Of a stretch of DNA of 64,000 nucleotides, positions 27,601 to 36,740 are shown piece after piece. The first letter of the stretch is position 1, and every line of letters starts with the position of its first letter. Position numbers and translations under genes: made by a program. Origin of the DNA: Bacillus sp. NP157 (GTDB lineage: Bacteria; Pseudomonadota; Gammaproteobacteria; Xanthomonadales; Rhodanobacteraceae); NCBI GenBank assembly GCA_018889975.1, contig CP076546.1, positions 3,472,001 to 3,536,000 on the forward strand, given 5' to 3'. The notes under the pieces are model-generated. The model was not told where the DNA came from and ran no database searches. It saw only the letters and a program-made list of their open reading frames with translations.

Positions 27601-30600
27601 ATGGATTTCACCCCCGATACATCCACGTCCAGCGTGGCCCTGTCCGACGAACAGCGTGCGGCCGATGCGATGGCACGCGTCATCGCGCTGGAACGATGGC
27701 TCTTCGATCAGAACGAGGCCATGCCCGACGTGCCCGGCACGTTCTCCTCAGATTCGCCAGGGCAGATCATCGCGGGCGTGGATGCGTTCTGGGATGATCC
27801 CGCCGCAGGTCGGCGAGGTGAGCTGAGCCGCCGCCTGTCATCCGCCATGACGGACCTGGCCGAGTTACAGGTCATCGATGGCACGCTCGACGGTGCGTCC
27901 GCACGACTTGCCCGGCGGGTCACGACCCTGGGTGCGCTCGCCGCGCCGGCGGAGCTGCGGGAAGTGCTGATCAACGGCACGGTGTATGGCGGCGCACTTC
28001 TCATCGTGGATCCTGCCGCGCCCTCCCTCGTCGTGTCGTTCCTTCCCACCCGCGGCTGGGACGGCCATACGAGCCTCGACGACGCCCACGCGGCAATCGA
28101 GCGCGAAGCACGCCGCCAGTTCGCCGCGTCGCCCGCGGCGCGTCTCCTCGGCCGCATCGACCAGACCGCCACATCGCGCACCATCGCGGGCGTCCCGTTC
28201 GTAGCACTGGTGGAACGGTTCATCGCGATGCAACGCGATCAACTGATCGATGCCGGCATCGCCTTCTCGCTTGCCCCGTCCCATCCGGCCGCCACGCAGC
28301 TCCTTGCGGACGACCTGCACGATATCCTGGATCTTGACAACCTCATCGATATCGATGCCATCCTCAGGGTCCGCGAAGGCCGATTGCAGAAGCAAGCCAG
28401 CGATGAGCGGCTGGCGTCCGTCTCCGCATCGCTCGCCAATGCATGGCGGCGCACGCGAGCCGAGTGGCATGGCGCCACCGTCGTCGCTGCCCAGCGGCTG
28501 GCCGAAGCGGATGCGCAGGCCGTTCCCGAACTTGTCCCCTACACCCTGCAGGCACTCGGCAAGGCCTTGGGTGCGATCGGCGTGGTCGAGGAACCCGAAT
28601 CCATCACGCTTACCCTCGACCGTACCAACAATCCCATCGCGTGGACCGAGTCGCTGGGCTCCGCCACCGCCGGGCCGCCCCAGGTGCATACGACCCTTCT
28701 CGAAGCGGCACTGCGCAACGTGCCGCTGCTCGACGGCGGCCGGCTGAGCGCTTCAGGTTCCGACGGCACTTCCATCCCCGCGCTGGACGATTCGACGATC
28801 CGCGGGATGCTTACCGCACTGGATGTCCCTACGCGCTACACGGCGTTGCTCACGCAATCTATGCGTGATGGCCGCCAAGCGCCGCTGCGCCGACAGGCTG
28901 CCGCCATGGTGCAGGCGGCCCACATGCGCCATGCGTTGCTGGAGTCCCGCGTGGCTTCGGGGCTTACCGAGATCGCCGCCCGCTGGGTCGATGTCGTACT
29001 GGATGAAGCAACAGGCGTGGCGCCACGACGGGGCCATCGCGGCGATATCGTAGCGCGCGAGGTCACCTACCTTGGCGTGGCCGTGCGCGATGTCGTCGCA
29101 TTCGCCCCACGCTCGTCACGCCGCGCCCGAGGTGAGCCATGGTCCGTTTTCCACACACCCGATGCACCCGACAACGTGTCATATCGCGCCTTTTCCAGTC
29201 AGGAAGAGGCGGAACGGCTCTTCCTTCGTGCGCCGGCGTTCCGTGAGTACCTCCTCGACAGACTGCCCGCCGAGTTCGCCGAGCCGATCGGCGACCATGG
29301 CACGCGGCAGTTCAAGGCAAACCGCGGTGCGCACTTCATTTTCAATTCGGGATATCCGCAGGGGCAGACCGTCACCGACGGGCCATTCGTCTTGCGGGAC
29401 ATCACCGGCCCGCTGTTCGATGTGCTGTTCGATACGGGGCTCGCGCAATCGCTTCGCGATGTAGCAACGCTGACGCGTAACGCCGTCGATGCGAGCATCT
29501 CGTTGCGTATCGACTTGTGGCGAAGCAGCCCTGTTCAGACGCTTCCCGCGGCCATCGTCGGTAGCGCAGCCACGGCCCCGTTCCGGATCCTTCCACCGGC
29601 GGTTCGCGCCTATGACGCGGCGCGGATCGGTGACTACGCACAGGCGCTGGTCGACCTGACAGAAAGTTACGTGGCCGCACTGGGGGCTCACCCGGCCGGT
29701 GTATCGGTGCGCAAGGGCGCCGTGCATCTTGTCCGCTACCGCGCGGGTAATGGAAAACTTGTAGAGCGGATACTTGATCGACCCCATCGGCGTTTCGGCG
29801 CCACCGCGGTGGCGGAGGCCGGCAAATCAAGAGGCGCAGCAGACAGGCATGGCCTCTATCGCATCGACGGCGAGCAGTTCGCGGTGATTGATGGTGCTTT
29901 TTATCGTGCTCACTACGACACGCGCAGCCAGGTTACCCGTATCAACACACGTCCCCTTGAGGGCAAGGCCGCAGGCAGGGCCATCCGGTTGGTTGACGGC
30001 TTCTGGCGGGCCGCACGTCCCTCGTCGCGACACCTCGCCGGCAGTAGCTCGGCCCATGCAAGTGCATCGGGCGTCTATTCGGACTTTGCACGACGCATGG
30101 AAGAGGCGTTTCCAGAGGTGGCCCAGCGTGAGCGCGTGTGCCGTGCGATGTACCTGGATCGCTGGCGTATTCCAGGGCGCCGCCTGATTTCCACGGCGGA
30201 GCGCGAGCGTTTCCAAACCACCCTTGCTCAGTTCGAGGCATCGATTCGCACACCGCTTGGCGTGACGGAGCCCCTTTCGCACCGCCTCAAGAAAGTTCCG
30301 AACCCGGAGATTCCCGAACGCCTTTACTTCTATCAGCCGCTTCCCATCGGCCAGAGTGAGTTCCTGCGAACCTCATCCGACGATGGCACGGCGTGGGGCG
30401 CGCTCGATGTGTTCGAACAGGCAGACAGTGTTTTTGGCGTGCGCCTTACGTCGGTGGAACCCACCCGACCGGTGCATGCGATCGCCGCGGGTATCGGCAT
30501 CACGCCGGTCGACCGTTCATCGCTTTTCGCCGTGGAACTTCGTCCTCGGGACATCATGGCGGCAAGCGCCTCGCGCAACGCACCGCTCGAACTGCTTTCC

Positions 30601-30717
30601 GTCGCAGGAAGCCAGGGCACGAAATATATCCTGCGCACAGCCCGGCGGCGCCCGATCATCCTCGAGCCCCGGCAGTTCGAACTCATCGATTTCCTGCCGG
30701 CGGCGCGCCGTGACTAG
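27601..30717 (+). CDS. Giant DUF6543-like protein, paralogue 3 (candidate toxin/effector, divergent)
   Basis: The 1038-residue product is the most divergent of the three. It keeps the order of modules: a helical N-terminal region, the block REVTYLGVAVRDVVAFAP ... TPDAPD ... FREYLLDRLP at about residues 485-557, the GLYRIDGEQFAVIDGAFYRA module near 751, and a C-terminal domain with ERLYFYQPLP near 908 ending in KYILRTARRRPI. The YISDEP motif of the other two is not recognisable. ATG 27601 was chosen because AAGGA lies six bases upstream; a GTG at 27553 is possible but lacks a ribosome site. Its stop codon shares a CTAG with the convergent ygjP-like gene. Confidence 0.7.
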   Translation: MDFTPDTSTSSVALSDEQRAADAMARVIALERWLFDQNEAMPDVPGTFSSDSPGQIIAGVDAFWDDPAAGRRGELSRRLSSAMTDLAELQVIDGTLDGASARLARRVTTLGALAAPAELREVLINGTVYGGALLIVDPAAPSLVVSFLPTRGWDGHTSLDDAHAAIEREARRQFAASPAARLLGRIDQTATSRTIAGVPFVALVERFIAMQRDQLIDAGIAFSLAPSHPAATQLLADDLHDILDLDNLIDIDAILRVREGRLQKQASDERLASVSASLANAWRRTRAEWHGATVVAAQRLAEADAQAVPELVPYTLQALGKALGAIGVVEEPESITLTLDRTNNPIAWTESLGSATAGPPQVHTTLLEAALRNVPLLDGGRLSASGSDGTSIPALDDSTIRGMLTALDVPTRYTALLTQSMRDGRQAPLRRQAAAMVQAAHMRHALLESRVASGLTEIAARWVDVVLDEATGVAPRRGHRGDIVAREVTYLGVAVRDVVAFAPRSSRRARGEPWSVFHTPDAPDNVSYRAFSSQEEAERLFLRAPAFREYLLDRLPAEFAEPIGDHGTRQFKANRGAHFIFNSGYPQGQTVTDGPFVLRDITGPLFDVLFDTGLAQSLRDVATLTRNAVDASISLRIDLWRSSPVQTLPAAIVGSAATAPFRILPPAVRAYDAARIGDYAQALVDLTESYVAALGAHPAGVSVRKGAVHLVRYRAGNGKLVERILDRPHRRFGATAVAEAGKSRGAADRHGLYRIDGEQFAVIDGAFYRAHYDTRSQVTRINTRPLEGKAAGRAIRLVDGFWRAARPSSRHLAGSSSAHASASGVYSDFARRMEEAFPEVAQRERVCRAMYLDRWRIPGRRLISTAERERFQTTLAQFEASIRTPLGVTEPLSHRLKKVPNPEIPERLYFYQPLPIGQSEFLRTSSDDGTAWGALDVFEQADSVFGVRLTSVEPTRPVHAIAAGIGITPVDRSSLFAVELRPRDIMAASASRNAPLELLSVAGSQGTKYILRTARRRPIILEPRQFELIDFLPAARRD

Positions 30718-31481
30718 TCGGCCACGTCAGCGATCAGCCGGTCCAGCTGCGCTTTCAACGCGCTGCCATGCGAACGCAACCACGTGCGCTGTTCCTTGTG
30801 TTCCGGGAGGATGCCCTCCACCCAGTTCCAGAATCGCGGCGAATGGTTGCGCACTTTCAGGTGGCACAGCTCGTGCACCAACACGTAGCGCAATGCTGCG
30901 GGCGGCGCGAGTGCGAGCGCGAGATCGAGATTGATGCGATCTCGCGTATCCAGGCTGCCCCACAGGCTCTTCAACGGGCGGATGCGCAATGCGGTAGGCG
31001 CCGCATTGATCTGCGGGATGTAACCCGGCAGCCAACGCGACACGTCGCGGCGGATCTGCGCCTCGAAGAACGTCGCCAGCAAACCGCGTGCGACAAGCAA
31101 CGCGCGGTGGTGCGGGCCCGGGATGACGAGGGTGATGCTGCCCTCGTCGTGCTGCACGCGGGGATAGGGCCCTTCCGCCCAGTACAGGGTGGTTTCCTCG
31201 CCACGGAAGGGAAACGTGGTGGGCACGCCGACGCGCAACGCGGGCAGCGGCTCGGCATCGAGGTGGAACTCGTCGAGCTTCTGTTCCAGCCAATCGGCGT
31301 GATGGCGCAGGAACGCGGTCATCTGCGCGACGTGCGTACCGTTGGGATACGTGAGGCGCGCGCCCTTCGGCGTCACCGTCAGGCGCAGGCGACGCGCACG
31401 GGGATGAGCCGACTTGAGCACGCGGATGGTGCCCCCGGTCGGGGTCGACAGTTCCAGCCAGTCGCCTTCTTCTGATGCCAT
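30714..31481 (-). CDS. YgjP/SprT-like zinc metallopeptidase (DUF45)
   Basis: The 255-residue cytoplasmic protein has the zinc motif HELCHLKVRNHSPRFW, which gives HExxH plus a downstream His, as in the YgjP/M48-like family. The N-terminal half is beta-rich with basic residues. Cellular substrates of this family are poorly known. Its stop overlaps the stop of giant paralogue 3 by four bases in a convergent arrangement. It is followed by no co-directional gene, and rdgC lies upstream on the same strand 69 bases away. Confidence 0.88.
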   Translation of the reverse strand: MASEEGDWLELSTPTGGTIRVLKSAHPRARRLRLTVTPKGARLTYPNGTHVAQMTAFLRHHADWLEQKLDEFHLDAEPLPALRVGVPTTFPFRGEETTLYWAEGPYPRVQHDEGSITLVIPGPHHRALLVARGLLATFFEAQIRRDVSRWLPGYIPQINAAPTALRIRPLKSLWGSLDTRDRINLDLALALAPPAALRYVLVHELCHLKVRNHSPRFWNWVEGILPEHKEQRTWLRSHGSALKAQLDRLIADVAD

Positions 31482-31550
31482 GTCGCGAGTCTCTTATCGA
31501 TCCCGACGAACATCCCATCCCGCGGTATCACGTGATGCGACCGGCCCGGA

Positions 31551-32459
31551 TCATTCCGGGCGAGGAAGCTTGAACCATTCTTCGAGCTTGCCCAGCAGGC
31601 GCTCGTATTCCAGGGCCATCAGGGTGAACGTGGCATCCATCTCGGCAGCCGCACTTTCGTGGCTGTCAGCCTGTTCATCCAGGACGACGTCCGTGAACTT
31701 GATTTTACGCAGGATGAGGTCTTCGCCTAGTACGAAAGAAATGCGGTCGTCGAAGACCAAACCAAGCTGGAAGACCTGCTTTCCGGTGCGCAGGTGCTCA
31801 CGAATCTCATCGGTGTCGAGATCTTGGCGGCGGCAACGGGCGATGGCGCCCGACGCGGTAGCCGGATCGCGCAGCTCGCACTCGTCGCCCAGCGCCAGGC
31901 CGCCGGGAAGTTCGCCCGTGGCGACCCAGTGGGTCATGAGGATCCGCGGCGACTCTTCCGGCGCGAGCGGCACCGCCGGGAAGCTGCCCAGCGCCTCACG
32001 GACCTGGCTCAGCGTGTTCTCAGCCGATTTGCGACTGGACGTATCGAGGATGAACCAGCCGTTCTTCTTGTCGGCGTAGGCGCGCATCTTCGAGCTGCGC
32101 ACGAAGGCGCGCGGCACCAGCTCGTTGAGCACGTCGTCCTTGATCTTCTTGCGCTCGCGCCCGCCGACCTTGCGGCCCTCTTCCTCGGCGATCTTCTGCA
32201 CGCGATTGGCCACTTCGTCGTTGATCACGGAGGACGGCAGGAGCTTATCTTCGCTACCGACGGTGACCATCGCGTTGCGGGCCACCACGTGGGTCAGCGC
32301 TTCTTCGTTACGCCCCAGCGGCGAGACAAAGCCGCGCGCCGACAGCTCCATCGGCCCAACCGGGCGCAGGCGGTGTTCGGGAAGCACGTCGTCCAGGCGA
32401 TCCAGGTCGGTCGCGACGGTGTCGGAGAAGCGGAACAGCGTCAGGTTACGAAAGAACAT
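31551..32459 (-). CDS. rdgC: Recombination-associated protein RdgC
   Basis: This ring-shaped nucleoid DNA-binding protein modulates RecA-dependent recombination. The 302-residue product is the usual length (303 in E. coli). It begins MFFRNLTLFRF, and contains RGFVSPLGR and GWFILDTSSRKSAE, all typical. The ATG at 32459 was chosen because this is the canonical start; a much longer reading frame continues into the aminotransferase in antisense and was rejected. It stands between the aminotransferase and the YgjP-like gene. Confidence 0.95.
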   Translation of the reverse strand: MFFRNLTLFRFSDTVATDLDRLDDVLPEHRLRPVGPMELSARGFVSPLGRNEEALTHVVARNAMVTVGSEDKLLPSSVINDEVANRVQKIAEEEGRKVGGRERKKIKDDVLNELVPRAFVRSSKMRAYADKKNGWFILDTSSRKSAENTLSQVREALGSFPAVPLAPEESPRILMTHWVATGELPGGLALGDECELRDPATASGAIARCRRQDLDTDEIREHLRTGKQVFQLGLVFDDRISFVLGEDLILRKIKFTDVVLDEQADSHESAAAEMDATFTLMALEYERLLGKLEEWFKLPRPE

Positions 32460-32535
32460 GTATCGATGATTCTCTTGCGAAGGGATAGCCATGGCGGGCG
32501 CGATGCGCCCACCGGCGAAAGGATCGTGGCGTGGC

Positions 32536-33723
32536 TCAGACGACCCGGGCGATGGCGTCGGCCACCCGGTCGATGTTCGCGTCGTTGAGCGCGGCGACGC
32601 AGATGCGGCCGGTGCCCACGGCGTAGATGCCGAACTCCTCGCGCAGGCGATCGACCTGTGCGCTGCCCAGGCCCGAGTACGAGAACATGCCGCGCTGGCG
32701 TTCGATGAAGCCGAAGTCGCCGGCCTTCGCCAGGCGCTCCACCAGGCCACGGCGCATCGCGCGGATGCGCTCGCGCATCTCGCCCAGCTCGGCCTCCCAC
32801 GTGGCGCGCAGGTCGGCGTGGTTCAGCACCGCCGACACCACGGCCGCGCCGTGCGTGGGCGGATTGGAGTAGTTGGTGCGGATGACGCGCTTGAGCTGCG
32901 ACTGCACGCGCACGGCTTCGTCGTGCGAGCCGGTGACGATCGACAGTGCGCCGACGCGTTCGCCGTAAAGCGAGAACGACTTCGAGAACGAACTGGCGAT
33001 GAAGAACGGCAGGCCGGCGTCGGCGAACAGGCGCACGGCCACCGCATCCGCTTCGATGCCGTCACCGAAGCCCTGGTAGGCGATGTCGAGGAACGGCACG
33101 AGGCCATGCGCGCGCACGGCGTCGATCACGCGCGCCCAGTCGGCGTCGGTGAGATCCACGCCCGTGGGGTTGTGGCAGCACGCATGCAGCACGACCACGG
33201 CGCCCTTGGGCAGCTTCGCCAGGCCGCCGAGCATGCCCTCGACGTCCACGCCATGCGAGGCCGCGTCGTAGTACGGATATTCCACGACGTTGAAGCCCGC
33301 GCCTTCGAACAGCGCCCGGTGGTTTTCCCAGCTCGGGTTGCTGATGGCGACCGGCACGTCCGGATTGAGGCGCTTGAGGAAGTCGGCACCGACCTTCAGC
33401 GCACCGGTGCCGCCCAGTGCCTGCGCGGTGACGACGCGGCGCTCGGCCAGCAGCGGCGACCCTTCGCCGAACAGCAGCTTCTGCACCGCGCTGTCGTACA
33501 GCGCGATGCCGTCGATCGGCAGGTAACCACGCGGCAGCTGCGCTTCGACGCGCACCTTCTCGGCTTCGCGAACCGCGCGCAGCAGGGGCACGTGGCCCTT
33601 CGCGTCGTAATACACGCCGACGCCGAGGTTGACCTTGTCGGTACGGGTATCGGCACCGAACGCTTCGTTCAGGCCGAGGATCGGATCGCGCGGGGCGAGT
33701 TCGACAGCAGAAAACAGGGACAT
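32536..33723 (-). CDS. Aspartate/aromatic-amino-acid aminotransferase
   Basis: This PLP-dependent class I aminotransferase interconverts aspartate, tyrosine or phenylalanine with their keto acids. The 395-residue product starts MSLFSAVELAPRDPILGLNE. It has the PLP-lysine motif SSFSKSFSLYGERVG, the cofactor-binding ACCHNPTGVDL and the arginine of the C-terminal FSYSGL region. Aspartate and tyrosine enzymes of this subgroup are hard to separate from sequence alone. It lies 34 bases from ttcA on the same strand. Confidence 0.93.
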   Translation of the reverse strand: MSLFSAVELAPRDPILGLNEAFGADTRTDKVNLGVGVYYDAKGHVPLLRAVREAEKVRVEAQLPRGYLPIDGIALYDSAVQKLLFGEGSPLLAERRVVTAQALGGTGALKVGADFLKRLNPDVPVAISNPSWENHRALFEGAGFNVVEYPYYDAASHGVDVEGMLGGLAKLPKGAVVVLHACCHNPTGVDLTDADWARVIDAVRAHGLVPFLDIAYQGFGDGIEADAVAVRLFADAGLPFFIASSFSKSFSLYGERVGALSIVTGSHDEAVRVQSQLKRVIRTNYSNPPTHGAAVVSAVLNHADLRATWEAELGEMRERIRAMRRGLVERLAKAGDFGFIERQRGMFSYSGLGSAQVDRLREEFGIYAVGTGRICVAALNDANIDRVADAIARVV

Positions 33724-33757
33724 GGTCGGAAGGCCTTGAAGCGGTGAAGGGAAAGTT

Positions 33758-34630
33758 TTAATCGTTGTCGTCGGCGGTGTCGCTACCGCCAAGCCAGGCA
33801 TGCGTGTCGGCGCGCGCCGCGCCTTCGCGAGCGCCAAGGCCCGCGAAGTCGACCAGGCTGCGATCCATCAGCTGGGTCGGCGCGATGTTGCCAAGCGCAC
33901 GGAACATCGTTTCGCTGCGGCCTGGATGGGACTTTTCCCAGTCCTCCAGCATGCGCTTGACCACCTTGCGCTGCATGTTCTCCTGCGAGCCGCACAGGTT
34001 GCAGGGGATGATCGGGAACGCCCGTGCGTCGGCATACGCGGCGATGTCGTCTTCGCGGCAATAGGCCAGCGGACGAATAACGACGTGCTTGCCGTCGTCG
34101 GACTGCAGCTTCGGCGGCATCGCCTTCAGGCTGCCCTGGTAGAACATGTTCAGGAAGAACGTGCCGAGGATGTCGTCGCGGTGATGACCCAGCGCGATCT
34201 TCGTCACCCCGTTGTTCGCGGCCCACTGGTATAGCGCGCCGCGACGCATCCGCGAGCACAGACTGCACATCGTCTTGCCCTGCGGGATGACCCGGGTGAC
34301 GACGCTGTAGGTGTCCTGCTCGATGATGTGGAACGGGACGCTGCGCTCGGTGAGGTATTCCGGAAGGATGTGCGCGGGGAAATCCGGCTGCTTCTGGTCG
34401 AGGTTCACCGCGATCAGCTCGAAGCGAACCGGCGCCTTCGCCTGCAGCGACAACAGCACGTCCAGCATCGTGTACGAGTCCTTGCCCCCGGACAGGCAGA
34501 CCATCACCTTGTCGCCGTCTTCGATCATGCCGAAATCCGCGATGGCCTGGCCCACCTGGCGGCGCAGGCGCTTGGCCAGCTTGCCGGCTTCGTAGGTGTG
34601 CTTACGGGTGGCGTCGGGATGGGCGGACAT
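33758..34630 (-). CDS. ttcA: tRNA 2-thiocytidine(32) biosynthesis protein TtcA
   Basis: This enzyme thiolates cytidine 32 in tRNA using ATP and an iron-sulphur cluster. The 290-residue product has the PP-loop [10 protein letters not shown] and the cluster cysteines in CSLC and [26 protein letters not shown] is diagnostic. The ATG at 34630 ([17 protein letters not shown]) starts the conserved domain; the longer frame reads into the YdcH-like gene in antisense. It is divergent from the YdcH-like gene. Confidence 0.96.
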   Translation of the reverse strand: MSAHPDATRKHTYEAGKLAKRLRRQVGQAIADFGMIEDGDKVMVCLSGGKDSYTMLDVLLSLQAKAPVRFELIAVNLDQKQPDFPAHILPEYLTERSVPFHIIEQDTYSVVTRVIPQGKTMCSLCSRMRRGALYQWAANNGVTKIALGHHRDDILGTFFLNMFYQGSLKAMPPKLQSDDGKHVVIRPLAYCREDDIAAYADARAFPIIPCNLCGSQENMQRKVVKRMLEDWEKSHPGRSETMFRALGNIAPTQLMDRSLVDFAGLGAREGAARADTHAWLGGSDTADDND

Positions 34631-34732
34631 GCGGCGAGGGACTTCGGAGGGGGCGAGCTGCCTATTGTAGCTGCTGCGGCGCGACACGCCGGGGGGTAAA
34701 CTTGCGGCTTCCCCCAGCCGCCGGCCGCCGCC

Positions 34733-34939
34733 ATGCAGGTTCAGGATCCGACCCAGCTGTCCCAACGCCTCGCGGAGCTCAAGGTGGAGCACCGCGACCT
34801 CGATGACGCCATCGAGCACCTGGCCAAGGCCATCAGCCGGGACGAACTCCAGCTCACCCGCCTGAAGAAGCGTAAGTTGCTGCTGAAGGACACGATTTCC
34901 CGGATCGAAAGCCGCCTGATCCCCGACCTGGACGCCTGA
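34733..34939 (+). CDS. YdcH-family small protein (DUF465)
   Basis: The 68-residue product is helical and charged ([34 protein letters not shown]), matching the YdcH/DUF465 family of short coiled-coil proteins. Their function is not established. It starts in the divergent intergenic region opposite ttcA and precedes the acetyltransferase by 13 bases, probably in one transcript. Confidence 0.85.
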   Translation: MQVQDPTQLSQRLAELKVEHRDLDDAIEHLAKAISRDELQLTRLKKRKLLLKDTISRIESRLIPDLDA

Positions 34940-34952
34940 AGGAGCCCGACCG

Positions 34953-35537
34953 ATGGCCGATCGCCTCGAAAATGCCTGGGTCACCCTGGAACCCATGGCC
35001 CTGGACCACGTTCCCGAACTGGAGCAGGCCGCGGCCGATGGCAACCTCTGGGACCTTTGGTTCACCACCGTCCCGGCACCCGGCCAGATGACCGCCTACG
35101 TCGAGAAGGCCCTGCGCGGCCAGGTCGAGGGCCGCATGACGCCTTACGTGGTTCGCGAGAACGGCACGGGCGCGATCGCCGGCACCACCCGCTACTACGA
35201 CATCACGCCCGACCCCTACCGCGTCGCCATTGGTTACACCTGGTACGCGAAGCGCTGGCAGCGCAGTCACCTGAATTCGGCGTGCAAGCACCTGCTGCTG
35301 GATAACGCGTTCGAAAACCTGGGCGTGGTCGCCGTGGAGTTCCACACGGATGCCTACAACCAGGATTCGCAGAAGGCCATCGAGCGGCTGGGCGCGAAAC
35401 GCGAAGGCGTGCTCCGCGCCCACAAGCGCCGCGAGGACGGTTCCCTGCGCGACACCGTCTGCTACAGCATCCTCGCCACCGAATGGCCCGACGTGGACAA
35501 GTGGCTCCAGCTACGGCTGAAGCGGCTTACTGCCTGA
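34953..35537 (+). CDS. GNAT-family N-acetyltransferase (RimJ/RimL-like)
   Basis: The 194-residue product belongs to the RimL-type GNAT fold. It has a conserved start ([19 protein letters not shown]), [16 protein letters not shown] where acetyl-CoA binds, and [20 protein letters not shown], typical of this group. The acceptor could be a ribosomal protein or small molecule. Its end overlaps the stop of the convergent HlyD gene by 11 bases. Confidence 0.88.
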   Translation: MADRLENAWVTLEPMALDHVPELEQAAADGNLWDLWFTTVPAPGQMTAYVEKALRGQVEGRMTPYVVRENGTGAIAGTTRYYDITPDPYRVAIGYTWYAKRWQRSHLNSACKHLLLDNAFENLGVVAVEFHTDAYNQDSQKAIERLGAKREGVLRAHKRREDGSLRDTVCYSILATEWPDVDKWLQLRLKRLTA

Positions 35538-36531
35538 CGGAAGGCCGCACCACCAGCGTCGCCGTCATGCCCGCCGCGAGCACCACGCCCTGCGGCAGGT
35601 GATCGGCGTCGATGCGCACGCGCACCGGCACGCGCTGGGCAAGGCGCACCCAGTTGAAGGTCGGGTTCACGTCGGCGAGCAGGTCGCTGCCGGTCGGGTT
35701 GTCCGCGTCGGTGATGCCGCGGGCGATGCTCTCCACGTGGCCGTGCAACTGCGCGCCGCCCGCCATCAGGCGGATATCCACCGGGTCGCCGACGCGCAGG
35801 CCGGGGAGCTTGGTCTCTTCGAAGTAGCCGTACACCCAGTACGAGTGGCTGTCGATCAGCGCCAGCCGCGCGCTGCCTGCGCTGGCGTAGTCGCCTACGC
35901 GCACGTCGAGGTTGGTGACGAAGCCATCGACCGGGGCACGCACCTCGGTGCGATCGAGGTTTAGCTGCGCTGCGGCCACTTCCACTTCGGCCTGCGCGAC
36001 CGCGGCGAGGGTCTGCTCCTGCGCCGCGGAGGCCTGCTTCGTGCTGGCCTGCGCCGCCTGCCAGCCCGCCTTGGCCGCATTGGCCGCCGCCAGGGCATTC
36101 GCCTTGTCCTCGGCCGAGATCACGTTGTTGATCAACTTCTGCCGGCGTTCGGACTGCGCTTCGTACATCTCGAAGTTCGAACGGCTCTGCTGGGCACTGG
36201 CCGAGGCGGCATTGATGTTCGCGCCCGACGCCCGCGCGGCAGCCTGCGCCGCATGCAGGTTGGCCTGGGCCTGGTTCACCGCGTTGACGTAACGCGCCTT
36301 GTCGACGACGAAGAGCAGGTCGCCCTTCTTCACCGTCTGGTTGTCGATGACACGCACGTCCGTGACGATGCCGGCGACGTCGGGCGCGATGCGTACGATC
36401 TCCGCGCGCACGCGGCCGTCGCGGGTCCAGGGCGAATACATGTAGTGCTTCCACAACGCATGGCCGACGAACGCCGCGACCACGACGATGGCGGCGGTGA
36501 TGGCGAAGCGGATCACGGTGGTGAGTTTCAT
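35527..36531 (-). CDS. HlyD-family membrane fusion protein of efflux system (AaeA/EmrA-like)
   Basis: This periplasmic adaptor links an inner-membrane pump to an outer-membrane channel. The 334-residue product has an N-terminal membrane anchor (FAITAAIVVVAAFVGHALW), a lipoyl half-motif (WTRDGRVRAEIVRIAPDVAG), a long Ala/Gln-rich coiled-coil hairpin at about residues 85-175, and the second lipoyl half (LDRTEVRAPVDGFVTNL). It is the last gene of the FUSC-DUF1656-HlyD operon, 11 bases after the DUF1656 gene. Confidence 0.92.
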   Translation of the reverse strand: MKLTTVIRFAITAAIVVVAAFVGHALWKHYMYSPWTRDGRVRAEIVRIAPDVAGIVTDVRVIDNQTVKKGDLLFVVDKARYVNAVNQAQANLHAAQAAARASGANINAASASAQQSRSNFEMYEAQSERRQKLINNVISAEDKANALAAANAAKAGWQAAQASTKQASAAQEQTLAAVAQAEVEVAAAQLNLDRTEVRAPVDGFVTNLDVRVGDYASAGSARLALIDSHSYWVYGYFEETKLPGLRVGDPVDIRLMAGGAQLHGHVESIARGITDADNPTGSDLLADVNPTFNWVRLAQRVPVRVRIDADHLPQGVVLAAGMTATLVVRPSVRQ

Positions 36532-36542
36532 GGCAGGGTCAC

Positions 36543-36740
36543 TCAGATAAGGAACAACGCAAACGCGCCGAAGACACAGACGAACACGCCGAGGCGGAAC
36601 AGCGGCGGGTGCCAGACCAGGCGATAGAGGCCGAAACGGCCGGCCAGCCAGTCGAGCAGCCAGAGCGCCGCCAGCGCCAGGACGAAGAGGACGAGCAGCC
36701 CGGGAACCAGGGCGTCGCCGAGTGCGATCTCACGGGGCAT
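36543..36740 (-). CDS. DUF1656 (AaeX-like) small membrane protein
   Basis: The 65-residue product starts MPREIALGDALVPGLLVLFV and has two predicted membrane spans (VLFVLALAALWLLDWLAG and LFRLGVFVCVFGAFALFLI). This is the standard small partner between FUSC and HlyD subunits in AaeXAB-like efflux operons. It overlaps the FUSC stop by 11 bases. Its exact role in the pump is not established. Confidence 0.9.
   Translation of the reverse strand: MPREIALGDALVPGLLVLFVLALAALWLLDWLAGRFGLYRLVWHPPLFRLGVFVCVFGAFALFLI

Noticed and set aside
18056-30717. Leucine-rich-repeat E3 ligase effector reading for the giant proteins
   Set aside because: No leucine-rich repeats or catalytic Cys motif of NEL-type ligases can be seen in any of the three.
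18000-30720. HrpX/PIP box (TTCG-N16-TTCG) upstream of the giant genes
   Set aside because: No such pair is visible in the three upstream regions, so a type III regulon link is not supported by the promoters.
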